Positions 53,188 to 63,364 of a DNA stretch of 64,000 nucleotides are shown here, in pieces; the stretch's first letter is position 1, and each line of letters starts with the position of its first letter. The DNA is from Phytophthora colocasiae (taxonomy: Eukaryota > Oomycota > Peronosporomycetes > Peronosporales > Peronosporaceae): assembly GCA_018806915.1 (NCBI GenBank), contig JAGKQI010000073.1, forward strand, positions 1,364,001 to 1,428,000, read 5' to 3'. The position numbers and the translations under genes were made by a program. The notes below the pieces were generated by a model. That model was not told the origin of the DNA. It saw nothing but the letters and a program-made list of their open reading frames with translations, and searched no databases.

Positions 53188-53224
53188 GTTGTATACATAT
53201 GCGGGGCTCAATTACCCTTGTGCC
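53188..53224 (-). repeat. Right TIR of Merlin
   Basis: This is the inverted match of 51880-51916; the outer flank is cagcggct. Confidence 0.88.
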
Positions 53225-53232
53225 CAGCGGCT

Positions 53233-53639
53233 GAACAGGGAGATTAAAACACGTGTCAGCTCCAACAAAAACAAAACAGCGAAAGTGTTCTAATGGCGTT
53301 TACTCGAAACGAGGAAATTAAGTGTCAGATGCACACCAAACATTTAAACGGCCATATCTCTGCTGTAATAAAATTAGATATAACGATCTTGTTTTTAGCG
53401 GTCTCATGTTGTGCAAGCATCTTGCACCAACTCCCGTATTGTATAAATCAATATTGAGGCCAAAACAATTAATCATAATCATCTTTAAAAGGTTGCACCT
53501 GTAACATTTGTTTCATATACAGTCTATGGGTACAATCTGACCACGACGATCGAATGTTGATTACATAAACTAAACATTTCAGTAATCGTTATCAGCACAC
53601 GCTGCATTATCTGGACCAAGCTTGGAGGAGCAGTGTAGT
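53233..53639. other. AT-rich gap, nothing recognised
   Basis: No ORF with a motif and no repeat match was seen. Confidence 0.4.
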
Positions 53640-53880
53640 GGATCCATGGTCAGCCGGCTCCAGCTTGCTGCAACTGTTGAACATACGTTGCAGTGCGCCT
53701 GAACGGCTGCACCTGCGTATCGACATTACTGTCTACATGCTGATGTGCACCACGACAAGGCTGGTGGCACGAACGGCGCCCAACCAACCGAGTTAAACGC
53801 CTGGAGCGCCTCCGACACCAACTATCTGTAGTAGAGCGAATCACTTTGCATTTTAAAAGCAATACAGCAAGGCTAAACTA
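53640..53880 (-). repeat. Start of a gypsy-like internal region (copy without insertion)
   Basis: Its reverse complement aligns with 61325-61425 plus 63365-63510: TAGTTTAGCCTTG, GTCGGAGGCGCTCC, GGCGTTTAACTCGGTTGGTTG and so on. TGGTGTCGGAGGCGCTCC could be a primer-binding site (it starts TGG), so the segment may be an LTR end followed by leader/gag. Here it is uninterrupted. Confidence 0.65.
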
Positions 53881-53977
53881 CGTGTTGCGAAGTTCGTTCA
53901 GCTTTAAACTCCATCGCTGTAGTTTGCCACGGACATGCTTTTTAATCTCGTCACCGGGAGCAAAGATGAAAATGAGG

Positions 53978-54400
53978 TTACGGTGATCCGAGTACAGGCT
54001 GAGCAAGTAGTCCAGCTCGATTCTTTTTCCGTGACACTCCAGTGTTTGGAAGACCTTTGAACGTACCGCTCATGCAGGTAACGAGTAGATGATGCTGCTC
54101 AATTATGTCTGAAGTCGAGTTCCAGTTATGCACAACAGTCAGGATTATGCTCCACCCAACATCACTAGCGTCCGTCATGAGAATTAGTTCATCAGAATCA
54201 TAGAGTGGTTTAGCTGCGCGGCAAACGCCAGTGGTCACTAAACTTGCCGAGTAAGTAATTGCTTCACTCGCCTAAAGCTCTGCTGTTCTTCCTCAGTCAG
54301 ATTGATCGTCAGTCTTGCAGCAACCTGTTTGGTGCGCTTAGTGCCAGCCAATGCCTCTTGCAGACGATTGTGGAGTGGAGCTGAAACTCGGGCAAAATCC
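53978..54400 (-). pseudogene. gypsy RT-end/RNase H fragment
   Basis: Two adjoining minus-strand frames read FARVSAPLHNRLQEALAGTK...LTEEEQQSFRRVKQLL and PLYDSDELILMTDASDVGWS. These are the connection and RNase H start of a Ty3/gypsy pol. It is cut at about 54402, where copia-A2 sequence starts. Confidence 0.75.
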
Positions 54401-54591
54401 AGGTATAGCGAGTGGCTTGCAAGGCTTTGTTTTGATGGCATTGTACATCACTTGCCTTTCCTTTAGTGAGCACGTTTGAATATAATATGCTCCATTGAAT
54501 GTCTTTGCTACAAACACTAATTTGTGCCTCCAGAGTACAAACTTGTACAATCCTGTATAGCTCTCTATAATCTGATAGCCTGCCTTCTTAA

Positions 54592-55479
54592 CCCCTCCAG
54601 CCCGGCTGATTTTGACCTTCTTACGCTGCATTATGCAGCACAGTTATACTAGGAATTTGTATAGAACGTCGCTTAAAGGGCTTGGGAAATGTGCAAACGC
54701 TCGGCGATGGACAGGACACTTCCCGCTTAACCTGCATGTTGCAGAACAAAGTGTATCCAGATGCCCCATGCAAAGCTGCATAATGCTGCAGAAGGACCGT
54801 GCAGTGTTGCACAAAGACCATGTGCAATTGGCCAGAGACCAGTCGAATATCGAAAAACCAAACTCGAATTTTTAGAAAATGAGAAGGCTTACGAAAAGTA
54901 AGTAAACCGGTACCGCAATCAGATGATTACCGCAAACAGGTGGAAATCTGTTCATACAAAGTCCTATATACAATTTTACAGCGTTACGTCGAGAAACAGC
55001 TGATCAAGGAGTCGGTTCCGCTGTCTTCTGCTGAAAGTCCACATGCACCATACGGGCAATGCATAATGCAGCATAAGTTCGCTGCACAATACGGCATAAA
55101 GTGACTAGCAAGGTAGACTACTCATTATTTTCCGAAGCTGTATGTGTTCTCCGCTTTTTTCTTGGTGTAGCGTTTTCTCGGTTTTCAAATGAACCGGATG
55201 GTTGGCGGGCGCCACTGTTGCGACATTTCCCGGTTCATGAGCATATCTATCCTGCTGAATAGCATATTTTTGAAAAATGAAAGACAGCGTTCATGTCTGG
55301 CAAATTGTGAAGCTTTTTCGGTGCAAGATATTTGCCTATCATTTTTGTATCTTGATTTCAGTATGCGTCGATTCGTGTGATTGTTTTCACATACAAACAT
55401 CAAGATGAATTCAACGTTATGCTGCATAATGCAGCTTAATAAAAAGGCCTAAGCTGCATTATGCTCCGGGTTGGAGGGG
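54592..55479. mobile_element. TTAA-type (piggyBac-like) MITE nested in copia-A2, 888 bp
   Basis: TTAA flanks at 54588-54591 and 55480-55483 interrupt the copia sequence CTTCTTAAGCCAATACTC, which is uninterrupted in copia-A near 11618-11640. Ends are CCCCTCCAGCCCGG and, inverted, CCCCTCCAACCCGG. The palindrome-like word CTGCATTATGCAG and relatives occur near both ends and several times inside. No transposase is encoded. Confidence 0.9.
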
Positions 55480-56862
55480 TTAAGCCAATACTCACTTAGT
55501 ATATTTGATGTTGCATTTGGCACTAGTGCTATGTTGCTGAACTGTACCGGTTTGGTACCAGTTGGACTCATGACATGTAACTAAATTGTACCAATAAATG
55601 AGTTTCTCAGTTTAGAGCCCTGTCCAAATGTAAGCACGTAGTCGTCGTTGGGGCTCTTGGTCACAAAGACCGACGCTCGCCTAGTCAGTCCATGCCCGCA
55701 TCCTGGATCCAAAACCCAAGCACTTTCTGTTAACTCACACAGGGGCTCCAACAGAAAGGGATACAACCGACTTACTGTATCTTCCAGACTCTTTGCCTTT
55801 TCTTCGATCTCTGTGGCTGCAGATATGACCGACGCATTGTCTGGGCAGGTTGCACCTTCTGCACTCGAGCATGATCGGTCTTCCGAATCCGTAGGCGCTT
55901 TGGCTCACAGTAGATGTTCTTGTGGCCCACACCATTCGAAATGTCCCTTTTTCTAACAGGGCGGTCCCATTTGAAGTGGGGACCGATTCCATTCATGTCA
56001 TCGTGAACTCCACTGAATAGAAGCAGGCATTCACGCGCTCATCGTCCATCGGTAAGGGTGTGGCCTCCCGCTTCCTCAATTTTGTGGACTGGACCTTCTT
56101 GCCACCAGCTGTAGCAGAGGCAGCATAGTTGACCGGAACAGGCGTGGCAGTTTTCCCCCATTGCCTGGATCTTCGCCTTGCTTTTGTTCCCAAAGATTCT
56201 CCTCATCTTCTTCTCCATCTTTCCCAACGTAAACTCGTCGGGCGTAAACGGGACACTTGATCCCCAAAGGTGGCTCGGGATAAGCGACAGCACCTTCCTT
56301 CCCAATCATCAGTTGACTGAAGAGAAGGTGCACTCTCAATGTATCTTGGCCCTGCCTGCGCATCGCACGCAGACACTGAAAAAGCTCACCAATCGAGCCG
56401 AAATCCATAGCCAGGGTGCGGTCAAACTCCTGGACCATCTCCACCATCCCCATTGCATTGTTCTGCCCAAAATCAGCCTCGCCTGCCAGAACTGCGGGAC
56501 CGGCTGTGGCGTGAGCGGTGTGCGCAATTGCGTCATAAGCGTCAGATTGAACAGATCCCGCAGGTACGATTCCTGCTCTTGCAAAAAGGTCGTCTCAAGC
56601 GCATGTCCCTTGCGCTGGTCCTCAGTTGCTAGCTCACTCAAAGCTGGTACAGTCTCCGGATTCGTGAGCAAATCCTGGTAACCGAGAGTCGGTGCAGATT
56701 GATCGGTGAATCACGGTGACACGACGACGGTTGGTCATCTGCGTCAGATGCGCCAACACCGCATCCTTCCATCGCTGAAAGTCGCTTGGTTTGCCGATGA
56801 ACTTCAGCCCCGAAAAGTCCGTCTTGCTCTCCTTGGCCATCTTCAGTACCCAATACCTGAAA

Positions 56863-57156
56863 TGTTGAACCCCAGAACTTAGTTGTTGTTTAAACTCAAT
56901 TTATTATTCTCTACTTAATTGCCCTCTAATAGACTGATGTGCTCAGTCGTTGGCAAAAGGAGAAGTGAGCTCTTTTCGCCGGTTTGACCATCGTCGCACG
57001 AATGAATTGCCGTCGGCAGAAGTGCCGACAGCGTTGATTGGCAGTTATAGACGCCGCCTTTCCACACCTGGACAGTGTTCACTTAACTTGAATATACTTA
57101 TCTAATATTTTGTATACTTCGTCACAAGCCGCTGCCTCTACTGGCTCATTCTAACA
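56863..57156 (-). repeat. LTR of copia-A2
   Basis: The LTR is 294 bp, from TGTTGAACC to ATTCTAACA on the plus strand. It aligns end to end with the 304-bp LTRs of copia-A. Confidence 0.9.
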
Positions 57157-57780
57157 CCGCCCGCCCGCCCAGATCCTCTACCAGCAGTCCGCTGAATACC
57201 CATGTATCGATCGCATCAAGGGCTAAACCGCTGCGGCGTTTTCATTTGCTTATCGTCGTTCTCATGCTCTTCAAGCGTAGAACTACCTATACGTTTTTAG
57301 AGCATTTGTGTATGTTACACCACGATATCGTTGACTGACTCGTCTCAGGGCATTCCACTGCCCACCATTAAGCTTAGACAGCGCTCATAGACTTACCCGT
57401 TGCACCCTACTGCGCCAATCGGACAATGTAGAACATGAGCAGCACAGCAAGGAGGTGGCAGACGAGAAGTAACGACAGTTCACACCATTTCTTGGGAGTT
57501 GGCGGGAGAAGCAAAGCTCCTTCACAAACCAAAGGCACTCACAACCATACACGTGGTTGACCCCCTTCTATGCATTACCTGGATATTAACATTCAAGTTA
57601 CACAGACACTCATATGTGTTCTCCAAATAGCATGAGCTTACGTACCAGATGGCCATCACCCTCGAAGCTTATCACCTCTCGTCCTCGTCCTCCTTATCCG
57701 TATAAAAGCTGTCAAAAGTCGCCACTTTCCTCACTCACTAACTTGCGTCTTCGCTCGCCTTCATCCGTTGTATCTGAAAT
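57157..57780. other. Gap, nothing recognised
   Basis: No motif-bearing frame or repeat match was seen. Confidence 0.4.
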
Positions 57781-58262
57781 CTTGCACGTAAAACTCGCTA
57801 ATCTGGTTGCCATGGCTCGTGGTACACCATCTGCTGCGCTCGCGATTACTCGCATTCACCTTCGCTTGGGGCTTGCCCATCGTCAAGAGGCTGTTGCCAC
57901 CGCCACCGTTGATTCTGCTGCCACTACTGAGCATCGCTGGGTGTGTGGTCCATTGTCGATCACCGTGGTGCCTTCGGTGCCTACAGAGTTGTATGGGCAG
58001 GTTATACCGGTTCCGCTAGTCGCAACCGAATTCTGATGACCCCGTGGTTTCTGTGGGGTATTTCCCGAACGTCGTGATAGGATTGGATCCGGGGATGCGA
58101 ACTTTGGTTACTGCAGTGCGGAAAGACTTTGGAAATAGAGTTCGGCCACCGAGAAGTAGAAAGCGGCGTCGTGGCCGCGACCGAGACAAGAAGATCAAGC
58201 GAAGGAAGGCAAACCGGTTGCGCTGTTCCTCATCCACCCAGCAGTACACAGAAACTGTTGGA
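57781..58262 (+). pseudogene. Possible Fanzor/TnpB-like nuclease fragment
   Basis: In the second part of this stretch (frame from 58044) the reading VVIGLDPGMRTLVTAV resembles the RuvC-I block of TnpB/Fanzor proteins (hydrophobic-G-x-D-P-G-x-R-x-L). It is followed by a very basic segment and SSTQQYTETVGIHWQ. The part before it (57781-58036) is in another frame and ends in a stop, so a frameshift lies near 58030. Sequence after about 58262 belongs to a gypsy remnant on the other strand, which truncates it. The call rests on one motif and could be wrong. Confidence 0.35.
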
Positions 58263-58782
58263 ATTCACTGGCAGTCTTAGGTTCGGGAATATCGACCAGC
58301 GCTTGTAACTTCTCAGGATCATAAGCTACTCCATCTGGTGTGATGACTCAGCCACACCACGTGGGATGTTGGGTGTACAGAGAGATCTTGTTGAGGCCGA
58401 GGAATAGTCCATACTTTATTAGCGCGCGGTACACACGGTCCAGTATCACGAGTAATTCGTCAATCATGTCGGCGTAAATTAGCAGTTCATCAACCCAGGG
58501 GGCATGTGCTCGTACAATAATTTCGCCTCGCGGTTTATTTTCTCAACAGACTGCTGAAACTGAATGGACGAATCCACAGACCCTTGTTGCAGACGCATTG
58601 ATGTGAAAATCTCGTCCTCTGTCATGTATGACTGCGATTATTGACTGATCTTCGCCAGGGCCAACTGCCAAAAGCTCTTGATAAAGTCCACTGCCTGCTT
58701 GTGCTTCTTGTTTTTCACATGCTGCAAACGAGTACTTAGTCTTGGCATTGTTCCTGCCAGCGGTAAGACCCGAGTATACGTC
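58263..58782 (-). pseudogene. gypsy-B reverse transcriptase remnant
   Basis: Short minus-strand frames give HPTWCG, VITPDGVAYDPEKLQALVDI and PEPKT, the RT thumb/connection region of a gypsy pol. More RT-like pieces in other frames lie upstream. Stops and shifts are frequent. Confidence 0.6.
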
Positions 58783-59679
58783 CTACGGAATCAACCACTT
58801 GTCGAAGTCCACCAGATTTGCCAGGCTACTTAACAGGACGTACCGGACTGTCTCGTTGCGGTACACCCAGCCGAGGTTAACCAAGGACTCATTGAAACGT
58901 TTTGTCCAGTCACGTTCAGCCGGAGCATAAGTTCTGGGCACGCAGCGAAGTGGCTCTGTGCTATCCTTGAAATAAATCGCAAAGGGTTCAATTCTCGATG
59001 GAGGGTCATTGCTATTGGCCATTCTCCATGTATCATAGCGCGTGACCACATCAAACAGCTCCTTCTTCCGCTCACGAGGGAAACCATTATCCACGGCTTC
59101 GTTGACCAGTTCACAGAGACGAGCGACTATCTTTTTATTGTCAGAAGGATCAAGGCTCATAGATACAGCAGACTCGAAAGGGTCAAAATCAATAATCTCC
59201 TGGTTCACCAGAGCAGCAACTTGTTCATCCACATCGATGTTAAGTGCCTTCAAAGTTATCCATCCCAAACGAAATTCATCTTCTTTAGTATCCGTGATAA
59301 TGCACGTCAGGTTCCTCATCCAAACTTTACCTGCAGGTGTCAGTGGCTCCAAATCCAGCTCAATGGTTTCATGACATATTATAATCGCTCCACCGACCGC
59401 CTTACCATCCACAGGTTTCTCTTTACGCCGAGTATGCGTCGTTGGGCGCGCCTGAATAATTTCTTTGACTATGTATCGCGGGATCACATTGTACTTCGTG
59501 CCGTTGTCGGCGTGATAGGGCATGACTACCACTCCGTTGAACGCAACTTGCCTGAGTTCCAACTCGTCTTCTGTTTGCACGAAGCGGTTCGTGCTAGAGG
59601 CATCGGTACTATTTTTCTGATCCACAAAGGCTTGCAGCAGCTGCTTTTTTTTGCTCCGCTGTAGTTGTGGGGCAATCAC
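58783..59679 (-). pseudogene. gypsy-B protease and RT start
   Basis: This 298-codon minus-strand frame starts with MIAPQLQRSKKK. The protease-like MPYHADNGTKYNVIPRYIVK has ADNGT in place of the usual DSGAT, and FRLGWITLKALNID follows. It ends in the first RT motifs (DPPSRIEPFAIYFKDSTEPL, RCVPRTYAP). It is the middle of a degraded Ty3/gypsy element of a different family from gypsy-A. Confidence 0.65.
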
Positions 59680-59757
59680 TCACCAGCTTCCTTGGCAGTG
59701 GAGGCAACCACGAGCCGGTGCGTCCGAGCTGGTGCCGCTGGTCGCTCGTCAGTCTGC

Positions 59758-60494
59758 TTAGGTCGAACGCCTTTCTGCTGTTTGCCCCGACTGTGGGTTT
59801 TGGCGGCTTGCTTTGGGTCTTATCTCTGTTTGTCTGATTTTGTCAAACCATTGCTGATTCTTCAGGGCTTTGATCACGCCAAAGAGACGTGCTTTTTGCT
59901 GTTTGGTCAATATAAAGACGCAGTTCCACTTGTTCAGGCTGGCAGAACGCAGATTTTCAATCAACAACTTGCATTTCAGCTTGTCGTTGTTCTCTAGCGT
60001 ATTGCCCAGGCCATTTTCTTCATTGAGCCCCTCAAATCGATCAACGTAGTTAAAAATGCGAGCTTTCACATTTGTCAGCTTCAGATCATTTTTCAGATGC
60101 TGGCTAATGATGGCATGTACGTTCGGAACTTGATCATTAATTGTGCTCGCGATGACTTGCGAGATCGCTTCAACCAGCTTGTGGTTCGTCATCTCAGTCA
60201 CCTTCACTTTCAAATCATGCTCGCAGAACGGCTTCAGCAAGCGTTTGTTGATCGTGTCTATAGCAGGGACCATCGCCACTGAGATAATTCACCAGAATCC
60301 TGAAAGCGGGAGATCGCGGCTACCTCGTAGAGCCCACACTCTCGCTTCCATTTGACGAGGGCTTCGTGCGAGAAGCATGTATTTGATGACGGTTCCTGCG
60401 TAGTCCGAAGCTTCATTTCGGCTTGCACCGTGGTTGAATCTGCGACCTCAGCAGCAGTGTTCGCGCGGCTGCGCTTTTGTTTGGGGTGGCTCAT
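59758..60494 (-). pseudogene. gypsy-B gag, one frameshift
   Basis: The start is MSHPKQKRSRANTAAEVADS at 60494. The frame shifts near 60265, within ISRFQDSGE/VAMVPAIDTINKRLL, and continues to 59758 through LRSASLNKWNCVFILTKQQK. It lies directly upstream of the protease frame on the same strand. No zinc knuckle is visible. Confidence 0.6.
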
Positions 60495-60850
60495 AGCCGT
60501 TGCTTGCTACTGTGCTTTGTCAGACACAGCTAGAGTTGACTTTGTAGTGTCTTCGACGCTTGCTTAAGAACTAGAAGGTTAATTGAATTCTATTCCTTTA
60601 CATGTACTGTCCACTAACTACTCTGTAGTGGTTTCGGTTGGTTTTCTACTTGTTGGTTTTCCTATGCATCATGCAACGAACACGGCGTCCGTTATGGTTG
60701 CAGCTCGTGAGAGGAGTTTTGCTGGTCCGATGGCTTGCTACCACTACGCCGCCTTTGTCATGGAGGTCCTCTTCTTGTCATTACAAATTAAAAGCAAAGC
60801 GATATCCTCCCCTTTAGGTGCCTTTCTAAAACTTTTCGTCGTTTGTTAAA

Positions 60851-61205
60851 GTCAAAACACTTCATGTCTGCTTTATGACCGAGGGTCCTATGTTGGTGTT
60901 TTCCTCTCTACTCTAGAAGATGACCAAAAGGAATAACAAGGTGAACGAAATGACCAAGAACATGATTAAGCTCCGTGTGCACACCAACCCTGCGAATAAA
61001 CCGCCTCTAACGTTGATGAGGGGCCCTCATTGAGGGTGTTGAGGGCAATGGTTACTGCTGGTGCCGTGGAGGAGGTGGAGAAAGGTCACCACCTTGTACG
61101 TGTTAGTGACGTCGACTCCGAATCGTGGGGGGTTTACAAAGAGTGGTCTCTCGGAAAGACAGGTCTTTTGGTTATGGCTGGTGTTGGCCCAACGCCTGAG
61201 ATCGC
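60851..61205 (+). repeat. Diverged duplicate of 39818-40083
   Basis: See the partner entry. This copy has extra sequence (GCCCTCATTGAGGG and a longer VSDVDSESWGVYKEW reading), so it is the less deleted of the two. Confidence 0.65.
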
Positions 61206-61324
61206 TGTGTCCTGTGCGTTTCCTCCCCTCGAGCAATACAGTAAAATTCAACATGAAATAACTTCGATCAATGTAGTGTCTACAGGAATGAAGACAAGGA
61301 TGGTGGAGCCGGCGGAGCTCCCTG

Positions 61325-61425
61325 GTAGTTTAGCCTTGTTGTGTTGCTTGTAAAATGCAAAGTGATTCTCTCTACTACAGCTTGTTGGCGTCGGAGGCGC
61401 TCCTGGCGTTTAACTCGGTTGGTTG
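61325..61425 (+). repeat. Left part of the gypsy-like repeat interrupted by copia-B
   Basis: It aligns with the inverted 53800-53880 segment up to CTCGGTTG, where the copia-B LTR begins. The repeat resumes at 63365. Confidence 0.7.
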
Positions 61426-61704
61426 TGTTGAGGTTAGGGCTCGTTCACAGGGACCACCTCTACACCGTGCTCTCTATAAACTAATAATGAAGAGACACGG
61501 TACTTTTGACTCTAATAAATAATGTACCAAAATGTCTGTAACATCAGTACGATGAATGGTAGCGGCAATTCTAGACTACGTTACTGAATGCCGCATACCA
61601 TTTTCTAGTAAGTAGCTATCTACTTTCTTAAACATTAATCTTACTTCTTCTTTTTCTCTCTTCTACCCTGATTCCTTCTAATTGCGCCCAAGTTCCTCGC
61701 AACA
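61426..61704 (+). repeat. 5' LTR of copia-B
   Basis: This direct repeat of 63087-63364 is followed by GGTCATGAGCCC, a possible half-tRNA primer site. Confidence 0.9.
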
Positions 61705-61708
61705 GGTC

Positions 61709-62692
61709 ATGAGCCCTCAGCAAGCCTCATGTGACGACTTCCCCCGACTCTCTGGAGCTAAGAACTACGTCTGGAAGGCCCGAGTCAGTGCATCGCTCGA
61801 TGGCAAGCATCTGCTCGGTTTCGTCACCAAGAAGGATTACAATGGGGTTAGTGATGACGAAGATGAAGACTCGGACGACGACCTGGCTGAGTCCGACGGC
61901 GACGAAGCTGCCTCCAACCCAAGTTCTCCGGCTGGCATCGACTCAGATGAGGTCGACTTCGTTTTAGGAAAGCCCGGATGATCTGCAGCCCAGCGACACG
62001 ACGACACTCCGTCATCCAAGAAAACCAAGCGCGCTGATCTTCCCATCGTTCGCCCGTTTGCTGAGCGAGACACCAGCCGGGATCAGCGACGCAAACCTAC
62101 CCCGCCGTCGGCTCGACACTTTCGTCGTATGGAAGCGCAAACCAAGGCTTTCCTGATGAAGACGATGGATGATACTCATATCCGTCTTGTCAAGAACCTG
62201 ACAAAGGCCTTCGACATCTTTCAGGCCATCTGCACCAAGTACGATGGCGCGGCCTTTTATGGCGACCCCTACTTCATCCAGCACTTCCTTATGGAGATCA
62301 AGTATGAAGAAGGCAGTGATCTGACCAGCTTCTTCCTTGAGCTGGAAAACGCGATGAAAGCTGCGTCTGAAGCAACCGAGTCTCCCTTGACTGATGGACA
62401 GAAGTCATTATACCTGTTCCACTCGATGCCAAAGACTCGGAAGGACGATCTCCGAGTTTGGAAAGGTGTACGGAAGTATGTCCCGTATGATGAACTCAAG
62501 ATGAGTATTGAGACCAAGGTTCGCGAAATCGAAGCTCAAGAACGTTACAGCCGCATCAAAGGAACACCTGGAAGCCAATCAACTCAGGCTGAACGGGCCC
62601 TCATTGCCCCTTCTCAGGATTCAGCGTTGACTGCTCAAGCATCTGTTCTCACGTGGAGACCTGATGGCAGCATATTAACATGTGTTTCTTAA
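61709..62692 (+). pseudogene. copia-B gag with one in-frame stop
   Basis: From the ATG at 61709 (MSPQQASCDDFPRLSGAKNY) the frame runs 90 codons to a TGA at 61979-61981 and continues open in the same frame to 62692. It includes a long acidic Asp/Glu stretch and the capsid-like AFDIFQAICTKYDGAAFYGD and LFHSMPKTRKDDLRV (UBN2-type gag). One substitution (probably CGA to TGA) breaks it. The last residues come from the fused 3' sequence. Confidence 0.75.
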
Positions 62693-63086
62693 ACGCTTGG
62701 CCGTAGTAGCCTACGTTTTGCTGCTTTGCCACGCACGTGCAGATAAGACAGTCACATGTATTATCTAACTTCAACAATTTTACCTGCCAAAAACTATCAC
62801 TCTCAAAACTAATTCGTTTTGCACTTACATCTCATGTCACCTGGTACACAGGTGGCCATGTGACGATTTAGACAGCTCATCACCAGAAAACCACCCTGGC
62901 GAGGTGAGTCCAAATCCGGCCTCCGTTTGGCCATAGGGCTCCAGGAGCTTCAGAAACGCAAAAAGCTTGATTTCGTGTAGCCATTTTGTGGATTGGCTGA
63001 ACACTTTTAACAGGGTTTTAGCAGACCAATCAAAACACGTGTATTATATTATCCAATGACGTTCCCTGATGTCGATCCAGGGAGGC

Positions 63087-63364
63087 TGTTGAGGTTAGGG
63101 CTCGTCACATGGACCGCCTCTACACCGTGCTCTCTATAAACTAATAATGAAGAGACACGGTACTTTTGACTCTAATAAATAATGTACCAAAATGTCTGTA
63201 ACATCAGTACGATAAGTGGTAGCGGCAATTATAGACTACGTTACTGAATGCCGCATACCATTTTCTAGTGAGTAGCTATCTACTTTCTTAAACATTAATC
63301 TTACTTCTTCGTTTTCTCTCTTCTACCCTGATTCCTTCTAATTGCGCCCAAGTTCCCCGCAACA
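63087..63364 (+). repeat. 3' LTR of copia-B
   Basis: This 278-bp direct repeat of the 5' LTR is followed by the ggttg duplication. Confidence 0.9.

Larger units (their letters stand above)
51880..53224 (-). mobile_element. Complete Merlin-family DNA transposon, 1345 bp
   Basis: Both ends begin GGCACAAGGGTAATTGAGCC inwards; the inverted repeats match over 37 bases. The 8-bp sequence cagcggct flanks the element on both sides (51872-51879 and 53225-53232), the duplication size expected of Merlin. The single gene inside is a transposase of the IS1016/IS1595 type with no stop or frameshift. Everything needed for a mobile copy seems to be present. Confidence 0.9.
54402..57156 (-). pseudogene. Old, truncated copy of the copia-A family (copia-A2)
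   Basis: The order on the minus strand is LTR (56863-57156), gag (56840 downwards, several frameshifts), protease region (VLDPGCGHGLTRRASVF) and the stretch just before the integrase, ending at 54402. It parallels copia-A from 13546 to about 11436. Integrase, RT, RNase H and the other LTR are missing. A TTAA-type element is inserted at 54592-55479. The LTR differs from copia-A by many substitutions and small gaps. Confidence 0.85.
61426..63364 (+). mobile_element. Short non-autonomous copia element (copia-B), 1.94 kb
   Basis: The LTRs are 61426-61704 and 63087-63364 (279 and 278 bp, TGTTGAGG...GCAACA) with only a few differences. A 5-bp duplication ggttg is at 61421-61425 and 63365-63369. 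The internal 1.38 kb encodes gag only; the sequence then jumps to what looks like the 3' end of a full-length relative (shared with 48061-48150). Protease, integrase and RT are absent, so it depends on a partner. Confidence 0.92.
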
